DNA of 64,000 bases from Aradus depressus (GCA_963662175.1 OY759214.1:97798115-97862114); one strand, 5' to 3'. Counted from the stretch's first letter, positions 10,736-21,312 are shown. The notes: generated by a model from the letters alone, not told the origin. Numbers and translations: made by a program.

Positions 10736-11246
10736 ATTTTGTAAAAAATTCTTCAAAAGAGCTAACATGCTAGGCAATTCGCTATGAGTAGTTTTTAATT
10801 TCAAATTAGCAAAACTTTTTTTTTCAGTATTCTAACGAGTTTTTTTTTTTTTAAATCTGTTGGATAAAAAATAAAAAAATGATAATGTGAAAAATAAATA
10901 GGCACATTTTCATAATAAGGTTAATATTTATGATTCAGGTTTCAGAAATTTGCCGCCTAATCATAATCTGTTCGAAAATTAGCGCGGCCATTGAAACTAA
11001 ACACTATAATTAATGAAGTTCACTGTTTCTCCTCTGGACAGAGAATAGAAAATTTTAAAGGAAATTTGGGACCTCCCAGTGTCTCAGGAAAAAGAGGAGG
11101 GGTTCCGTTATAGATGAACTATTTCTTGGGAAAGTTGAGGAAGGAAATTCGCAAGTACGAACTCGCAATTGGGGAAAGGAAATATACCTTCTTACTTTTA
11201 CTCTCCTCAGGTACTTCTGAAAATTAATTTTGAGGAAATTCACGGA
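10736..11246. other. No gene recognised
   Basis: AT-rich, T-runs near 10810 and 10840. No similarity recognised. Confidence 0.35.
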
Positions 11247-11605
11247 GAACTAATAGGTGCCATCCTTACGGGTTTTTGAAATTAAATATAAAATGTCGTA
11301 TCGATACATTCATAACATCGGCAGTGATAAGAGTTTTTGATTTAAACCTCTCCAGTAAACCTCCTCTCTTTCTCCTTAACCGATTTTGCTGAACATCAGT
11401 GGGTGTTGTCCTCAGAATATTACACATATAGAATTTCGTGCCGATATATTCATTCTATCGGACGGTATCGTTTTCACTGACAAACACAGACATATAGATT
11501 TTTTTTTCTTTTTTGAATCAGAAGGTCGGAAAATATGAAATTTCATTAAAAATTTCGCATCGATTTTCTGACCCATTACATACTTCATTTAGCTGATAAA
11601 AGGTG
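11247..11605 (-). repeat. Family A repeat
   Basis: Sister of the 10230 copy: same GTGCCATCCTTACGGGTTTT start, two monomers (near 11308 and 11450), GGTCGGAAAATATGAAATTT and a degraded head near 11575-11600. The C-run of its sister is here a T-run (11498-11515). Confidence 0.8.
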
Positions 11606-12034
11606 CCATCACGCTTTTGAGAAAAAAAAAAATACAAAGCTCTGTTGCTATACAAAACGCATGCAAAATTGTGCCCTAATTATATAAACAGAATTTGTAA
11701 CTAAGAAAGTAGATATAAAGTTCTGGAAGACCCAAAAATATTAGTGCCCTAAAAATTATTGGGGCCCAAATATTTTGAAGACTCCGATTATTGTTTTGTG
11801 TTGTTAAATGGTTAGTGCTGCTATCCTGAATGGTAGTGGTTGAGTGGTTAGTATAGAGAAGAGGACTTTAGTGGCTGAGTGATTAGTATGATTGTAGGTT
11901 TAGTCTGGTTATAATCCTGAGAGGAGGCACCCATAGATGAATGTTTAGTGTAATTATTCGAAAAGATGCCTTATATGTAGGCAAACGATTGTTAGAGTGA
12001 CCCCACCACCATTTTGTAATTCCGATTCCAGTTT

Positions 12035-12912
12035 ACCTGGGAGGTAAAAAAGCTTGAGCACGCCGTCCTTCGAATGGGGCGTTATGCACTTAACCTGATC
12101 ATACTATGAAATGCTGGTGGAGTGAAATCTGTGTAAAGAAACTACTGTTTCAAAGGATGACATTCTTTCATTTGTTATAGACCCCTTACCCTAGGTCAGT
12201 GGTCCGCAAACTCAATATTCAACAGAGCCAAATATCAACAGTACAACGATTGAAATTTATTTTGAGAGCCAAATTTTTTGAACAAACAACATTGTTATTA
12301 ACTTAATTAGGGTACTACTAAGCTGGACTTTGCTAAAAACGTCCTCAATCTGATTGAAGTGGCCTTCGCTGAGGTCGACCCCTTCCAACTCTCTCATCCA
12401 CACTCGTCTTTTATACTTATTTCGTCTATCTTCTTTCGTTCATCCTCTCTTTATGTCCAAACCATCTCAAAATTCCTTTCTCATTCCTCGACACTACATA
12501 TTCTTTCACTCCACAACGCTCCTTAAAATTAATGTAATAAACTTTACTTGAAGTTTTAAATCTTATTTAAAACGCGTTGACATTTAATCTTTCTGGAAAT
12601 GTTTTCTCATTAAGTCGATCAGAGCACTCGCCTAAAGATAAAGACACATAAACACCAACTAAGTATGTAAAAATAGAAATAAGAAAACCAGTCATCACGA
12701 AGTTTCAATCGCACTGTACGTGCGCGCCCCCGCGCGTGGTATTCTGTGGAAGAGCCACCCACACTCAAGGGGCCAAAGAGCCGCATAAGGCTCGCGAGAC
12801 GCGGTTTGCCGACCATTGCCTTAGGTGAATAAAAATTTAGGGCAGGCAAAATTCAGAATGAGCGCTCTGGAAGTAGGCGATATGACCTCATAGTTAAAGT
12901 CCAGGCATGAAA
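12035..12912 (+). mobile_element. SINE copy split by a hAT element
   Basis: Left part 12038-12196 has CCTGGGAGGTAAAAAAGCTT, GCACGCCGTCCTTCGAATGG and ends CTTACCCTAGGT; right part 12819-12912 continues CCTTAGGTGAATAAAAATTT, GGGCAGGCAAAATTCAGAAT and AGTTAAAGTCCAGGCATGA. Upstream (11820-11930) two degenerate box A-like GTGGTTGAGTGGTTAGTAT motifs occur but I cannot tie them firmly to this SINE. Confidence 0.8.
12197..12818 (+). mobile_element. Non-autonomous hAT element, 622 bp
   Basis: Ends are CAGTGGTCCGCAAACTC and, on the other strand, CAATGGTCGGCAAACCGC, imperfect terminal inverted repeats (TIRs) of hAT type. CCCTAGGT (12189-12196) and CCTTAGGT (12819-12826) form an 8-bp duplication (7/8), the length hAT transposases make. 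The interior has GAGCCAAATATCAACAGTAC and GGGGCCAAAGAGCCGCATAA followed by GGCTCGCGAG, a pattern I recognise from widespread hAT ends; I cannot check the exact family. There is no transposase ORF, so it needs an enzyme in trans. It is younger than the SINE it splits. Confidence 0.9.
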
Positions 12913-13869
12913 CCCAATAATTAACTACACAATTACATTTAATTATATAAAATTAAAAAGAAGATAATAAGAGTTCTCATTTTTTAATTATTTTTTTTTA
13001 TCTTTAAGGCGTTGTTTCGATCACGAAGGTCATGGATGTCTGATGGATGCAGGTCTGTGGGGATCCTTGCGGGCTAATTTGGATAGGCGCAAATTTATAA
13101 TAATAAAGGTCGAGATTGCTGTATACGGAATATGCTAGTATGTTTGAAGTTTCCAGCAGCTCCGGTTCGGGTTCAGAATAACTTTAATTTATTTTATTGA
13201 AGAAATATACCCCTTCCTACATAAATTATTCATTTAAAAGAAATCAATATTCAATTCTCTTGTTTTCTATCAATTAGAAATTCAATCTATATACATTTAA
13301 AAAGAATATATATACATTGAATTGTCATTCTAACCATAAATTTTTCTTGATGATATATTAAAGTCAAAATTACGTTCGGAAGGTGTTAAAATTCATGGAG
13401 CCAAGGGTACTCAATAAATATATAAACTAACTCTTTTGAGGATCTGTCCCGACTATTCAAATGATAATGACATTTTCGATCTTCAAATTTGGATGAATTT
13501 AATGTCAACTATCGATCCTTAAAAGAGATGAATGTGGCAACTAGTTCCCATATTATGAACTAATGAACGACCTAAAAGTCTTCAAAAGAAAGTGACGGTA
13601 TCAAAAAGAAGTGTGGGAACATCAATTTAAATTTTATAGAACTGGAAAATGGGTTAGGTTAGATGGAGGATTTCTGAAAGAATTTAGTGTGAATAGTTAT
13701 ATTATTAATTAGGAGGCAATAAAACTCTCTAAAATATAAATAATAATAATAAATAAATTAGAACTGGAAGGGAAGGGAAGTAGGTAAACAGCTTTGCCTA
13801 CCGACCCAAAAATATGAGGTTCGAATCGGGCAGTCATAGTAACGGTTCTTTTCCACAATGTATCCGCTA
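12913..13869. other. No gene recognised
   Basis: AT-rich DNA. GAGGTTCGAATCGGGCAG near 13817 resembles a box B and could be the relic of another tRNA-like head, but no box A was found. Confidence 0.35.
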
Positions 13870-14000
13870 CTTATTTTTTCTCATCTATACCGAAGTATAG
13901 GGGAAGTTATGTAATCGGTCAGAAATTCAATGTTCAGTTGTCACCGGAATTTCATGTTTTTCGATCAATTGTTTCCAATAAAAAAATAATTCTGTACTTG
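13870..14000 (+). repeat. Family A head, truncated
   Basis: CCGAAGTATAGGGGAAGTTA, ATCGGTCAGAAATTCAATG and GGAATTTCATGTTTTTCG, then the copy stops. A (GT)n run lies near 14000-14012. Confidence 0.75.
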
Positions 14001-14378
14001 TGTGTGTGTGTGTAAACACGAATTAATAAGTTCAAAACCTCATAAGGACATCAATGAAATTTTATATCTAATTTGAAACCTCATAAAGGCGTCACGTATA
14101 CATTTTCCTCAAAATGGGACGAATTGTTTTTTTTTTTTTTTTTTTTTTTTTAAGCAAAACTTTGTATAGCTGGGAAATTAAAACTCAGAATATAGGTATC
14201 GTTCATTCGTTAAGGGAAAGTAAAAAAAGTCGTAAAAGAATTAATCTATTTTTTTTCGGTCTTCCTCCAACGCCAATCGATTGTTTCGACTCTCAATATT
14301 TGACTTACAATGTGGATTCTGAACCCTCATATAAAATTTTGGGATTGTCCTTTGAGATCTTTGAAGTTACATATATGT

Positions 14379-15225
14379 CATCTATAATCGGACAGAAATT
14401 AATCAACCACCGCCAATTTTACTGAAATCAATTTTTTTCGACTTATTGCTATGAAAAAACAATTTTGAGCCTATAAAAAACATTGAAATATTTATCTCTT
14501 CAGTTTTGAACGAATAATATCGATTTTAATGAAAATCTATGGACTTTTTAAACAAATGCTTTTACAAATCATCTGAAACGATACAAAAAATTAATCTACA
14601 CTGCATTTCGGTAGCCGGGAGTCTATTCTATCAAAAAATTGTGCGAACAGATTTTTTTTTTCTATACAGACTCGAATAATAGCTTAAATAAGAAAAAAAT
14701 TAGCAAAATTTCAAAAATTAAGAAGGAAAGTCGATTCGTTAAATTGTTCTTCTAAAGTGTAAATTGTCATATCTTTGAATAGTATTAGTAGACATGGCTG
14801 AAATTTTCCATGAAAATAGTTTAGACTCTGAAGAAACATGTGTAAAAATTTCAGCAAAATCGAAGATTGTGTTTTTGAAGAATTAATTTTTGAAATTTTG
14901 CTACTTTTTTTCTTATTTAAGCTATTATTCGAGTCTGTATAGAAAAAAAAAATCTGTTCGCACAATTTTTTGATAGAATAGACTCGCGGCTACCGAAATG
15001 CAGTGTAGATTAATTTTTTGTATCGTTTCAGATGATTTGTAAAAGCATTTGTTTAAAAAGTCCATCGATTTTCATTAAAATCGATATTATTCGTTCAAAA
15101 CTGAAGAGATAAATATTTCAATGTTTTTTATAGGCTCAATATTGTTTTTTCATAGCAATAAGTCGAAAAAAATTGATTTCAGTAAAATTGGCGGTGGTTG
15201 ATTAATTTCTGTCCGATTATAGATG
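14379..15225. repeat. 847-bp long inverted repeat (342-bp arms, 163-bp spacer)
   Basis: Left arm 14379-14720 and right arm 14884-15225 are near-perfect reverse complements of equal length; differences are few (for example CCGGGAGTC versus the complement of GACTCGCGG). The outer ends read CATCTATAATCGGACAGAAA inward on both sides. The spacer 14721-14883 is unique. Arms contain no recognisable protein. It could be a foldback transposon, a recent inverted duplication, or a source of long double-stranded RNA if transcribed. No convincing target duplication was found. Confidence 0.92.
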
Positions 15226-15234
15226 GAATGACCC

Positions 15235-15570
15235 ATATGACATTTCGTTTCATTACATTCATTACAACGGCTGTTACCAGAGTTTTTGTGTTGTCTTCCC
15301 CTAATCCCCTCCTTTCCTTGGACTTATTTAGCTGAGAATCTTTATATGTCGTCCTTAGAGGATTCTGGATACAAATATAAAATTTCGTTTCGATACATTC
15401 ATTCTATTGGCAGTTATCTTGTTCACAGACACACACACAACACTTTTTTTTTCAATTTTGGAATCAGGAGAACAGAAAACATGAAATTCCGTTGAAAACT
15501 CTGCATCGAATTTTTGTTTTTTGTTTGATTACATAACTTCCCCGATATATCGTTTAGCTGTGAAGTAATA
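15235..15570 (-). repeat. Family A repeat
   Basis: Two monomers (CATTACATTCATTACAACGG near 15252; CATTCATTCTATTGGCAG near 15395), CACACACACAACAC, and the head complement TTGATTACATAACTTCCCC near 15524-15543. It begins within 10 bp of the palindrome's right end. Confidence 0.8.
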
Positions 15571-16016
15571 GTCAATAGACTTATCGAAAGGATTTTTAGA
15601 GGGCTTAATTCAGGAAGTTTTTAGTGTAAAACCTTCAAAAAGTTAACTAACTAAATGAAGTTATTAGGGGAGGAACAGGTTAAAGATAGTTTAAGTGGTT
15701 TAGGATTAGTGATGATTAAAACATCCAACTCCATCAATTTTGTAATCTTTACTCGCCATTCTAAAAAGGACCATAAAACTAGCCATAAAGCTAGGTTGGG
15801 TCTGACCCAGAGCGAAGGAGGAGGAGTGTTTTATACAATCTGTTGGCTGAGAAGGGAGATGGACGAGGGATGACCCCGACCTGACCTCTCACGGCTATTT
15901 GTCTAAATAATAAAAAGGGTCAATTTGAGAACGATCCGAAATTGGATAACAGTGTCAGTCACAGTTAAAAGTCTATATCTCTAGGCCTCCGTCCTTTCAA
16001 CCTCTTAGATGGCTAC
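15571..16016. other. No gene recognised
   Basis: Short open frames (for example 15655-15873, plus) have no recognisable domain. Confidence 0.3.
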
Positions 16017-16020
16017 ACAT

Positions 16021-16589
16021 CGATGCGTTCCAGGCAAAAGGCCCTATCCCTCAATTTTTGAGATTTTCATGTTTTGGCCCTATCCCACACATTTCTGTTA
16101 ACTCCATTTTGTAATAATTTTTAAAAATTTATAAAAATAGGAAATTAGAAATTGGAGGGCTTTTGGCATTGCAAAATGTGGTCCGGGAAAAACGCCCTAA
16201 CCCACATACTCTCACAAAAGTTTAAATCATTTGGGAGACCAATGCCAAATGATGATCTTTATTTTTGCCAAACATTTGTTCAAAAATATTTCTAAAAAAT
16301 AACCAATTTCTCAAAAAAATAATCAATAGGTTAGGGCTTTTGGCAGTTTACATTATGAGACAGGCCCCGTTGCTACAAGGTGACAAAGGCCCTAATCAAC
16401 AAAGTGGTTCACTTTACTGTTATTTCTTGTAAAAGTATTGATGTAAAATAATTGTTCTATGTAACAGAAAAAATTACAATTAAACTAATGTGGAAAGCCA
16501 ACTTGGTTTGTATAATAATGAAACAGTTTTTTCTTTCTCCTGTAAAGTTAACCTAAAGTGGGTTAGGGCCTTTTGCCTGGAACGCATCG
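16021..16589. mobile_element. 569-bp MITE with 26-bp perfect TIRs
   Basis: The left end begins CGATGCGTTCCAGGCAAAAG; the right end is its reverse complement, identical over 26 bp (through GGCCCTA). ACAT occurs on both sides (16017-16020, 16590-16593) as a possible 4-bp duplication. Subterminal GGCCCTA/TTAGGGC plus TTTTGGC motifs recur at about 16040, 16075, 16160, 16195, 16330, 16388 and 16563 in both orientations, resembling transposase-binding repeats. No ORF of note. Superfamily cannot be named from these ends. Confidence 0.85.
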
Positions 16590-16964
16590 ACATGTATGTT
16601 ACGTTTTGTCCATAAGAGGGCTCATGGCGAATCTGAATAACAGCTGAGGTACAATGGTTGTAGGTCACACGTTGCCCACACAAGCAAATGTGTAAAAGTA
16701 CAATCACAGTGATCAGTAGCAGTGATGCCTAAACCTAGCGCCTAGTCCAGACTAAAATCACTGTATCGCACCACTCAGTTACATGACTGTAGGTCACTCA
16801 GTTACTTGACTGTAGGTCTCTCAGTTACATGGATAGCCATAGAGGTCAACTTAGAACTGACTTGTGTAAAGTTTACAGCTGAAAAGTACTGCATTTATCG
16901 TTTTCTTTCTTAACAATAAGACAGTCGTGTTTTTGATCTAATTTGTCAAAGAACAGGAATTAGG

Positions 16965-17150
16965 TGTAAAATAATAATATTTATTTCCGTTAAACCAAAA
17001 AGTAATACGATACGTAATAAAAATGTATACATAAGATAGCTTATAAATTAGACACTTGAACATATATTTAAATATCAATATATTATATTAATAATATAAA
17101 ATAAATACTGGAAAATAAATTAATACAAACAAAATAATAAATCTAATTAA
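16965..17150 (-). repeat. LINE 3' end, AAT-tailed family (decayed)
   Basis: AATAATAATATTTATTTCCG followed by TTAAACCAA and ATAAGATAGCTTATAAATTA is shared with 39337-39640 and, in part, 57495-57560. On the minus strand this is a 3' untranslated region ending in (ATT)n. Coding sequence is not visible. Confidence 0.55.
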
Positions 17151-17159
17151 TCAAACCGA

Positions 17160-17375
17160 TATATCGGGAGTTATCAGGGTTTTTGAGACCATTTTGGTAG
17201 TGAATTAATAGGTATCTTACTGTGTTCTGGATAAAAATATTAAGTTTCTTGTCGATATATTCTTCCTATGGGGAGTTTTGTGTATACTGACACCCATACA
17301 GAAATTCCGTCGAAAATTCAACATTGATTTCATAACTTCTCCTATACTTCGTATAGCTGGTGAAAAAACAGACAA
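17160..17375 (-). repeat. Family A fragment
   Basis: CCGATATATCGGGAGTTATC, TTCTTCCTATGGGGAG and ATAACTTCTCCTATACTTCG followed by TATAGCTGG; monomer plus head in reverse. Confidence 0.65.
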
Positions 17376-17488
17376 ATGTACATACTTAACTACGTAGATA
17401 GTGTACGTAACAAGTTTTATCTCAAAATGTTTTAAACGGTACGATGATACTGATGACATTATACTCCAAGAGATAAAAATGAAAGGTT

Positions 17489-17900
17489 AATAAGAAATGA
17501 AATGAAATGAAACTTTATTGCTTATAGAGATACAAATCTCATAGCAAGGATTGACCTTACTAGTTCACACATAAATGTAATACATTTTATATATATAACA
17601 TAATATATAAAAGTTTATATTTCAATACAAGTTATAATTAAAAATAGAAAATATAACAAACTTAATTAAACAAAAAATTAATTTTGGAAGATACAACATT
17701 ATAAATATGGGCTGACGTAAAGAAAGAAAAATACCAACTGTTGTGAAATGTGTTATATTGAAATGTATGTATGTATCAATTATTTTTTCAAAGATTTTAT
17801 GATAGTGTGAAATATATTTATTGATAAATTTGTTTCTGTATTGGTTTAACATTGGACAAGTTATGAGAAGATGTAGTATTTTATCATTATACGTACAAGT
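17489..17900 (-). mobile_element. 5'-truncated LINE with 42-bp target-site duplication
   Basis: On the minus strand from 17900 the frame reads CTYNDKILHLLITCPMLNQY and continues in one frame to a stop near 17622, the C-terminal end of a LINE ORF2 (a C...HX4C-type motif). Its 3' region ends GCAATAAAGTTTCATTTCAT with an (ATTTC)n tail. Flanks 17447-17488 and 17901-17942 match at 40 of 42 positions (both start ATACTGATGACATTAT and end ATAAAAATGAAAGGTT). That is unusually long but is made by some non-LTR retrotransposons. Reverse transcriptase and endonuclease are missing, so the copy is dead. Clade not determined. Confidence 0.8.
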
Positions 17901-17942
17901 ATACTGATGACATTATTCTCAAAGAGATAAAAATGAAAGGTT

Positions 17943-18470
17943 TTATATAATATTTTAGTTAATATGACATAATTCACATCTAGATTTCAAAATATTGCAT
18001 TTAACAGTAATATTTTATAAAGAGAAATGGGAAAATAGTTCATGAATAAAAGATGTTAATATTAGAAAACGGTTCAAATAAATATGAGTTAGAAGTTGTG
18101 TCCCATGTTGGGGAGCTCTCGTGACGCGAGGCCTGTCCAGTCAGTGAATAAATTCAAAGTCAGAAGAGAGGATGTTTTGTTATTTAAAAAGTTGCCGCTA
18201 GTTTCTGACAACGTCCTTTCGACGACCATTAATTACCCCAACCCAAGACTATCTTCAAACCGTAAAGTTCTACCTTCGAAAGTAATATCATCCATGCTAG
18301 TTTGAGCTATAAGATGGCTTCATCGCCTTAGTAAACACTGTTAACAAAATATCTTCTTGTTTATTATATAAAAAAAAAAAAAAATTCGAATGTCAACAGA
18401 ATCGCTGCTGGAGAGTCAGTAAATAAAATTCAAAACAGAATGGGATGTTTTGGTCAGCAGGTTCATTCAT
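17943..18470. other. No gene recognised; weak 45-bp direct repeat
   Basis: A frame at 18096-18305 (plus) has no recognised domain. GTCAGTGAATAAATTCAAAG (about 18139) and GTCAGTAAATAAAATTCAAA (about 18415) each lead into GGATGTTTTG, a degenerate direct repeat 275 bp apart. Confidence 0.35.
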
Positions 18471-18560
18471 TTCATAACCAAAAATTTGTCGATGAATCAG
18501 CGACAATTTACTTCCCCAGCTTGAATTAATCAACCAGGTATTCGCTCTCAATTTGGCTAA
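18471..18560 (-). repeat. Family A tail fragment
   Basis: GATGAATCAGCGACAATTTA, CTTCCCCAGCTTGAATTAAT and CGCTCTCAATTTGG give the reverse complement of the family A tail. Confidence 0.6.
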
Positions 18561-19194
18561 AGGACGTTTCTTTAGCGAATCTAAAAATTCTCTCGTGGTC
18601 GAACCTTGAAGCCACTACTGGCCTTGAGTGAAACGAGCCGAGAGAAATCGTCCCAAGTCCCAGTACTGGATCGCATCCGACACACCCTCTCTTGTCAGTT
18701 TATTTAATGGCAGATGTTGTATAATTTTGTCAGGTAATCAAGACTGACCGCTCTCTGTGGATATCGGCCCAACACCCAACTCGTTTCCATCCGTGATAGA
18801 CCAGTTAACACTTCAGATACCTAAATTGTTTTACTATGCCTACCAAGTCTTTTTCGCCTTCGATAACTTTCTAACGGGCCTCTACAACCTGGGAAGTTAT
18901 TAAAATTTAACGCTCTTGTTTATTGCTTCTAATCGGCCCTATCAAAAGACGAAGGCTATATAGACTTGAGTTGGTATTACCTAATTTTGAAGCAAATAAG
19001 CTTTCAATAGATCATTATGTGATTGAACATTTGATTTGGATGAAAGGTAAGTACCAACATGCGATGAAGTATCGATACATTCATGAGCATAGGAAGTTTA
19101 CCAACCCTTCGCGCTTCACGGCCGCCGCAACGAGAGATTGAAAGCCCGGTAACGGTCTCGTACCTTTACGTTACGCCCCCACGTTGCCATTATA
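18561..19194. other. No gene recognised
   Basis: Moderate GC content at 18600-18700, no domain. A monomer-like TATCGATACATTCATGAGC near 19070 is probably a family A scrap. Confidence 0.3.
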
Positions 19195-19592
19195 GAAACG
19201 ACAACTGTCATTTTAAACGCTCTGAGCTGCCTAATTTTTATATGTGTATCCAGAACCAGGATAATAAGTACCATATTTATTGATTTTCAGCCTAATCGTC
19301 CAAAGGGAAGAGGGGAAGGTTTTCTGGGGGAGTCATAAAACAAAATAACTACCGTCGTAGAGAGTCCCATCTGATCCATATGCATGCGAACTGTAAGATT
19401 TGACCATGGATCGCACCCTCCATAGAAGACTGAGCCACGCCTCTACAGCCCCTCCAGTTCCTGACCTTATTCCTTCCTATTAATTTTCCGCTGTATCGGC
19501 CGAAGGAAAGGCTCAATTCAAAAATCCCATGAACTGTCGATTTAATGAATGTATCAATAGAGAATTTAGTTTGAAAATTCAGAAGTCCTTAT

Positions 19593-20357
19593 ATATATAT
19601 GTGGTGGGCCGGTGTTTTACACCTAGGGACCTAAGCATCCAGTGCTCTTATCCCTTCTCTGGAAGCGCTGGGCTTCCCCCTTATTACCTGTATGTTTATA
19701 CTACCTGAACCAAGCCCTTCATGAAGTGCTCAGTCTCCCAGTTTTCTTAATGAACCTGAGAATGCTCTCATAGTCCAATCTTCTGAAGTCTTCCTCTGCG
19801 ATTACATCTCTACCAAAGATGCGGAATCTCATCCGCACATATCCCGAGCAGATGCCCAGGAAGTGTGCCGCCGTTTCGTCTTCTTCCCCACATCTATTGC
19901 AGGTAGGACTGTCCTTGACTCCCGCAGTGTGTAGGTGTCGATTGAACGGACCATGTCCTGTGAGAACTCTAATCAGTTGCCTAAGCTCGTTTCTTTTGAG
20001 GTTCAGGATCCCGTCTTTTAGAACTCTGGACTCCCCTCCCAGGAACATCTTCGGCTGCCTGCATGTGGTCTTTTCTCTACAAGTACGCTCCAAAAGGTCC
20101 TTAGTCCATTCTTTGATTCGGGTTCGGTATGTCACACGAGATATTCCCAGCACCGGCTCTGGCCCCATAAAAGGCTTACTTGAACCTTCCTTGGCTAGTC
20201 GGTCTGCCTCTTCGTTTCCCTGGATCCCCGAGTGTCCGGGAACCCAGTAGAGTCCAATCTCCTTGCAGTTTCCTAGGATGTTTAACTGGTTTGCGCACTC
20301 CCTTATCAGCTTTGATCTGATTTCTGCACTGGCAAGTGCTCGGAGTGCTGCTTGACT
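19593..20357 (-). mobile_element. 5'-truncated LINE with RNase H domain, (TA)n tail
   Basis: GTCCTTAT occurs at 19585-19592 and 20358-20365 as target duplication. On the minus strand the element starts inside the RNase H domain and ends with GGTGTAAAACACCGGCCCAC and a (TA)n tail. The same 3' tail occurs at 41575-41665 (plus), with decayed relatives at 20985-21310 and 43195-43260. Endonuclease and reverse transcriptase domains are lost. Confidence 0.85.
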
Positions 20358-20393
20358 GTCCTTATGTAAGTCAACTATTGATTTGTAGCTCAA
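19719..20393 (-). pseudogene. LINE ORF2 C-terminus: partial RNase H plus CX2C-H-C motif
   Basis: A 224-codon open frame. Residues 48-67 read LYWVPGHSGIQGNEEADRLA, the RNase H block holding His54 and the final Asp64. DSQAAL at 12-17 supplies the middle block, while the first Asp and Glu motifs are missing. Residues 165-182 form CNRCGEEDETAAHFLGIC (CX2CX8HX4C), the usual LINE C-terminal motif. The ATG and first 11 residues come from the flanking family A repeat and the target site, not from the LINE, so the start is an accident of insertion. Full-length relatives (I, R1, LOA-like elements carry RNase H) exceed 1000 residues. The frame has no stop, which suggests a fairly recent insertion, but it cannot retrotranspose. 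Confidence 0.88.
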
Positions 20394-20435
20394 ACTATCG
20401 ATTGGTTTTGGAGGGAGAGCAAAAAAGTCTTTCTT

Positions 20436-20984
20436 AATACTGGTTCATGTTTAATTGTTGACCTGTGATCATTGATATTAATTTAGCGTTAATTTATAAA
20501 TAAATATATCATTAAATAAATTATCTTGTTATTTGACTTGAGATTTGGAAACTGATGATGGGAGAATATATCCGAAATGTCAGTGTATTAAGTATATTTG
20601 AACCGAAAATAATATAGCTGCCAAATATATTATTTAGAAAAAAAAAAGTTAAATGACAGTTTCGACATAAGCCATAAAAAAAACCTCGCGGTCGGAATAT
20701 AAAGAGGGATATTGTGTGTGTCCAAACAAGATGCCCGGATATAAACTGATACGAAATATGGAAATATGGAGTTTCTTGTCATTTAAACATATCTTAGAGC
20801 TTATTCTAGTTTTAATTTATTTATTTATTTATTCACCTGCCCGCGCTTAAAAATCTACAGTATATCGGAGGCCCGTCACTTTAATACCTACGTTATGGAT
20901 GCGGAAAGGTCGCCTACCCCAGCACTCCATGAAAAGTCGTCTGTAAATCACCGACAATGAACCTCCCCATGGCGAATTATCGGG
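20436..20984. other. No gene recognised; family A tail scrap at 20935-20985
   Basis: AT-rich; (TTTA)n near 20817-20835. CTGTAAATCACCGACAATGA followed by CCTCCCCATGG near 20939-20975 is a reverse family A tail. Confidence 0.4.
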
Positions 20985-21312
20985 TAGTTGGTGGGCGCAT
21001 CTAGGGACCGGAGCATTCAATGCTCTTATCGCTGGACTTCCTACCTTTCCTTGTTATCTACTCCAAGTCCGTCATGAAGGACCTTCCTCACATCTCTAGT
21101 GAACATGTGGAATTTCGTGCGAGAGCATATCCCGGGCTCCTGTCACAAGAGGAGATTCTTCTTGACTATTACAGTGTCTAGGTGTCTATTGAACGGACCG
21201 TGTCCTGTGAGCTTCTCTTGGAGGTTCAGGATCCCATTCTTCAACACCTTGGAATCCTCACTCAACAACATCTTCGACTGTCTGTCACATTTCAGACAGG
21301 TATTTCGGTTGT
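20985..21312 (-). pseudogene. Decayed relative of the RNase H LINE end
   Basis: ATTGAACGGACCGTGTCCTG, GGAGGTTCAGGATCCCATTC and GGACCGGAGCATTCAATGCT align with the plus-strand reading of 19610-20060. Frames are broken and about 60 bp between these blocks are deleted relative to the other copy, so no protein reads through. Confidence 0.75.

Larger units (their letters stand above)
19195..20435 (+). repeat. Family A repeat split by an RNase H LINE
   Basis: Monomers at 19225-19340 and 19480-19592 (CCGCTGTATCGGCCGAAGGA, TTAATGAATGTATCAATAG, TTCAGAAGTCCTTAT), resuming at 20358 with GTCCTTATGTAAGTCAAC and GATTGGTTTTGGAGGGAGAG. The two halves join exactly at the duplicated GTCCTTAT. Confidence 0.75.

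Noticed and set aside
14114..14425. 103-codon plus-strand frame starting in a T-run
   Set aside because: Poly-Phe start from the T-run, and it runs into the arm of the palindrome; no domain.
19819..20250. 143-codon plus-strand frame
   Set aside because: It is antisense to the LINE RNase H frame, which carries the recognisable motifs.
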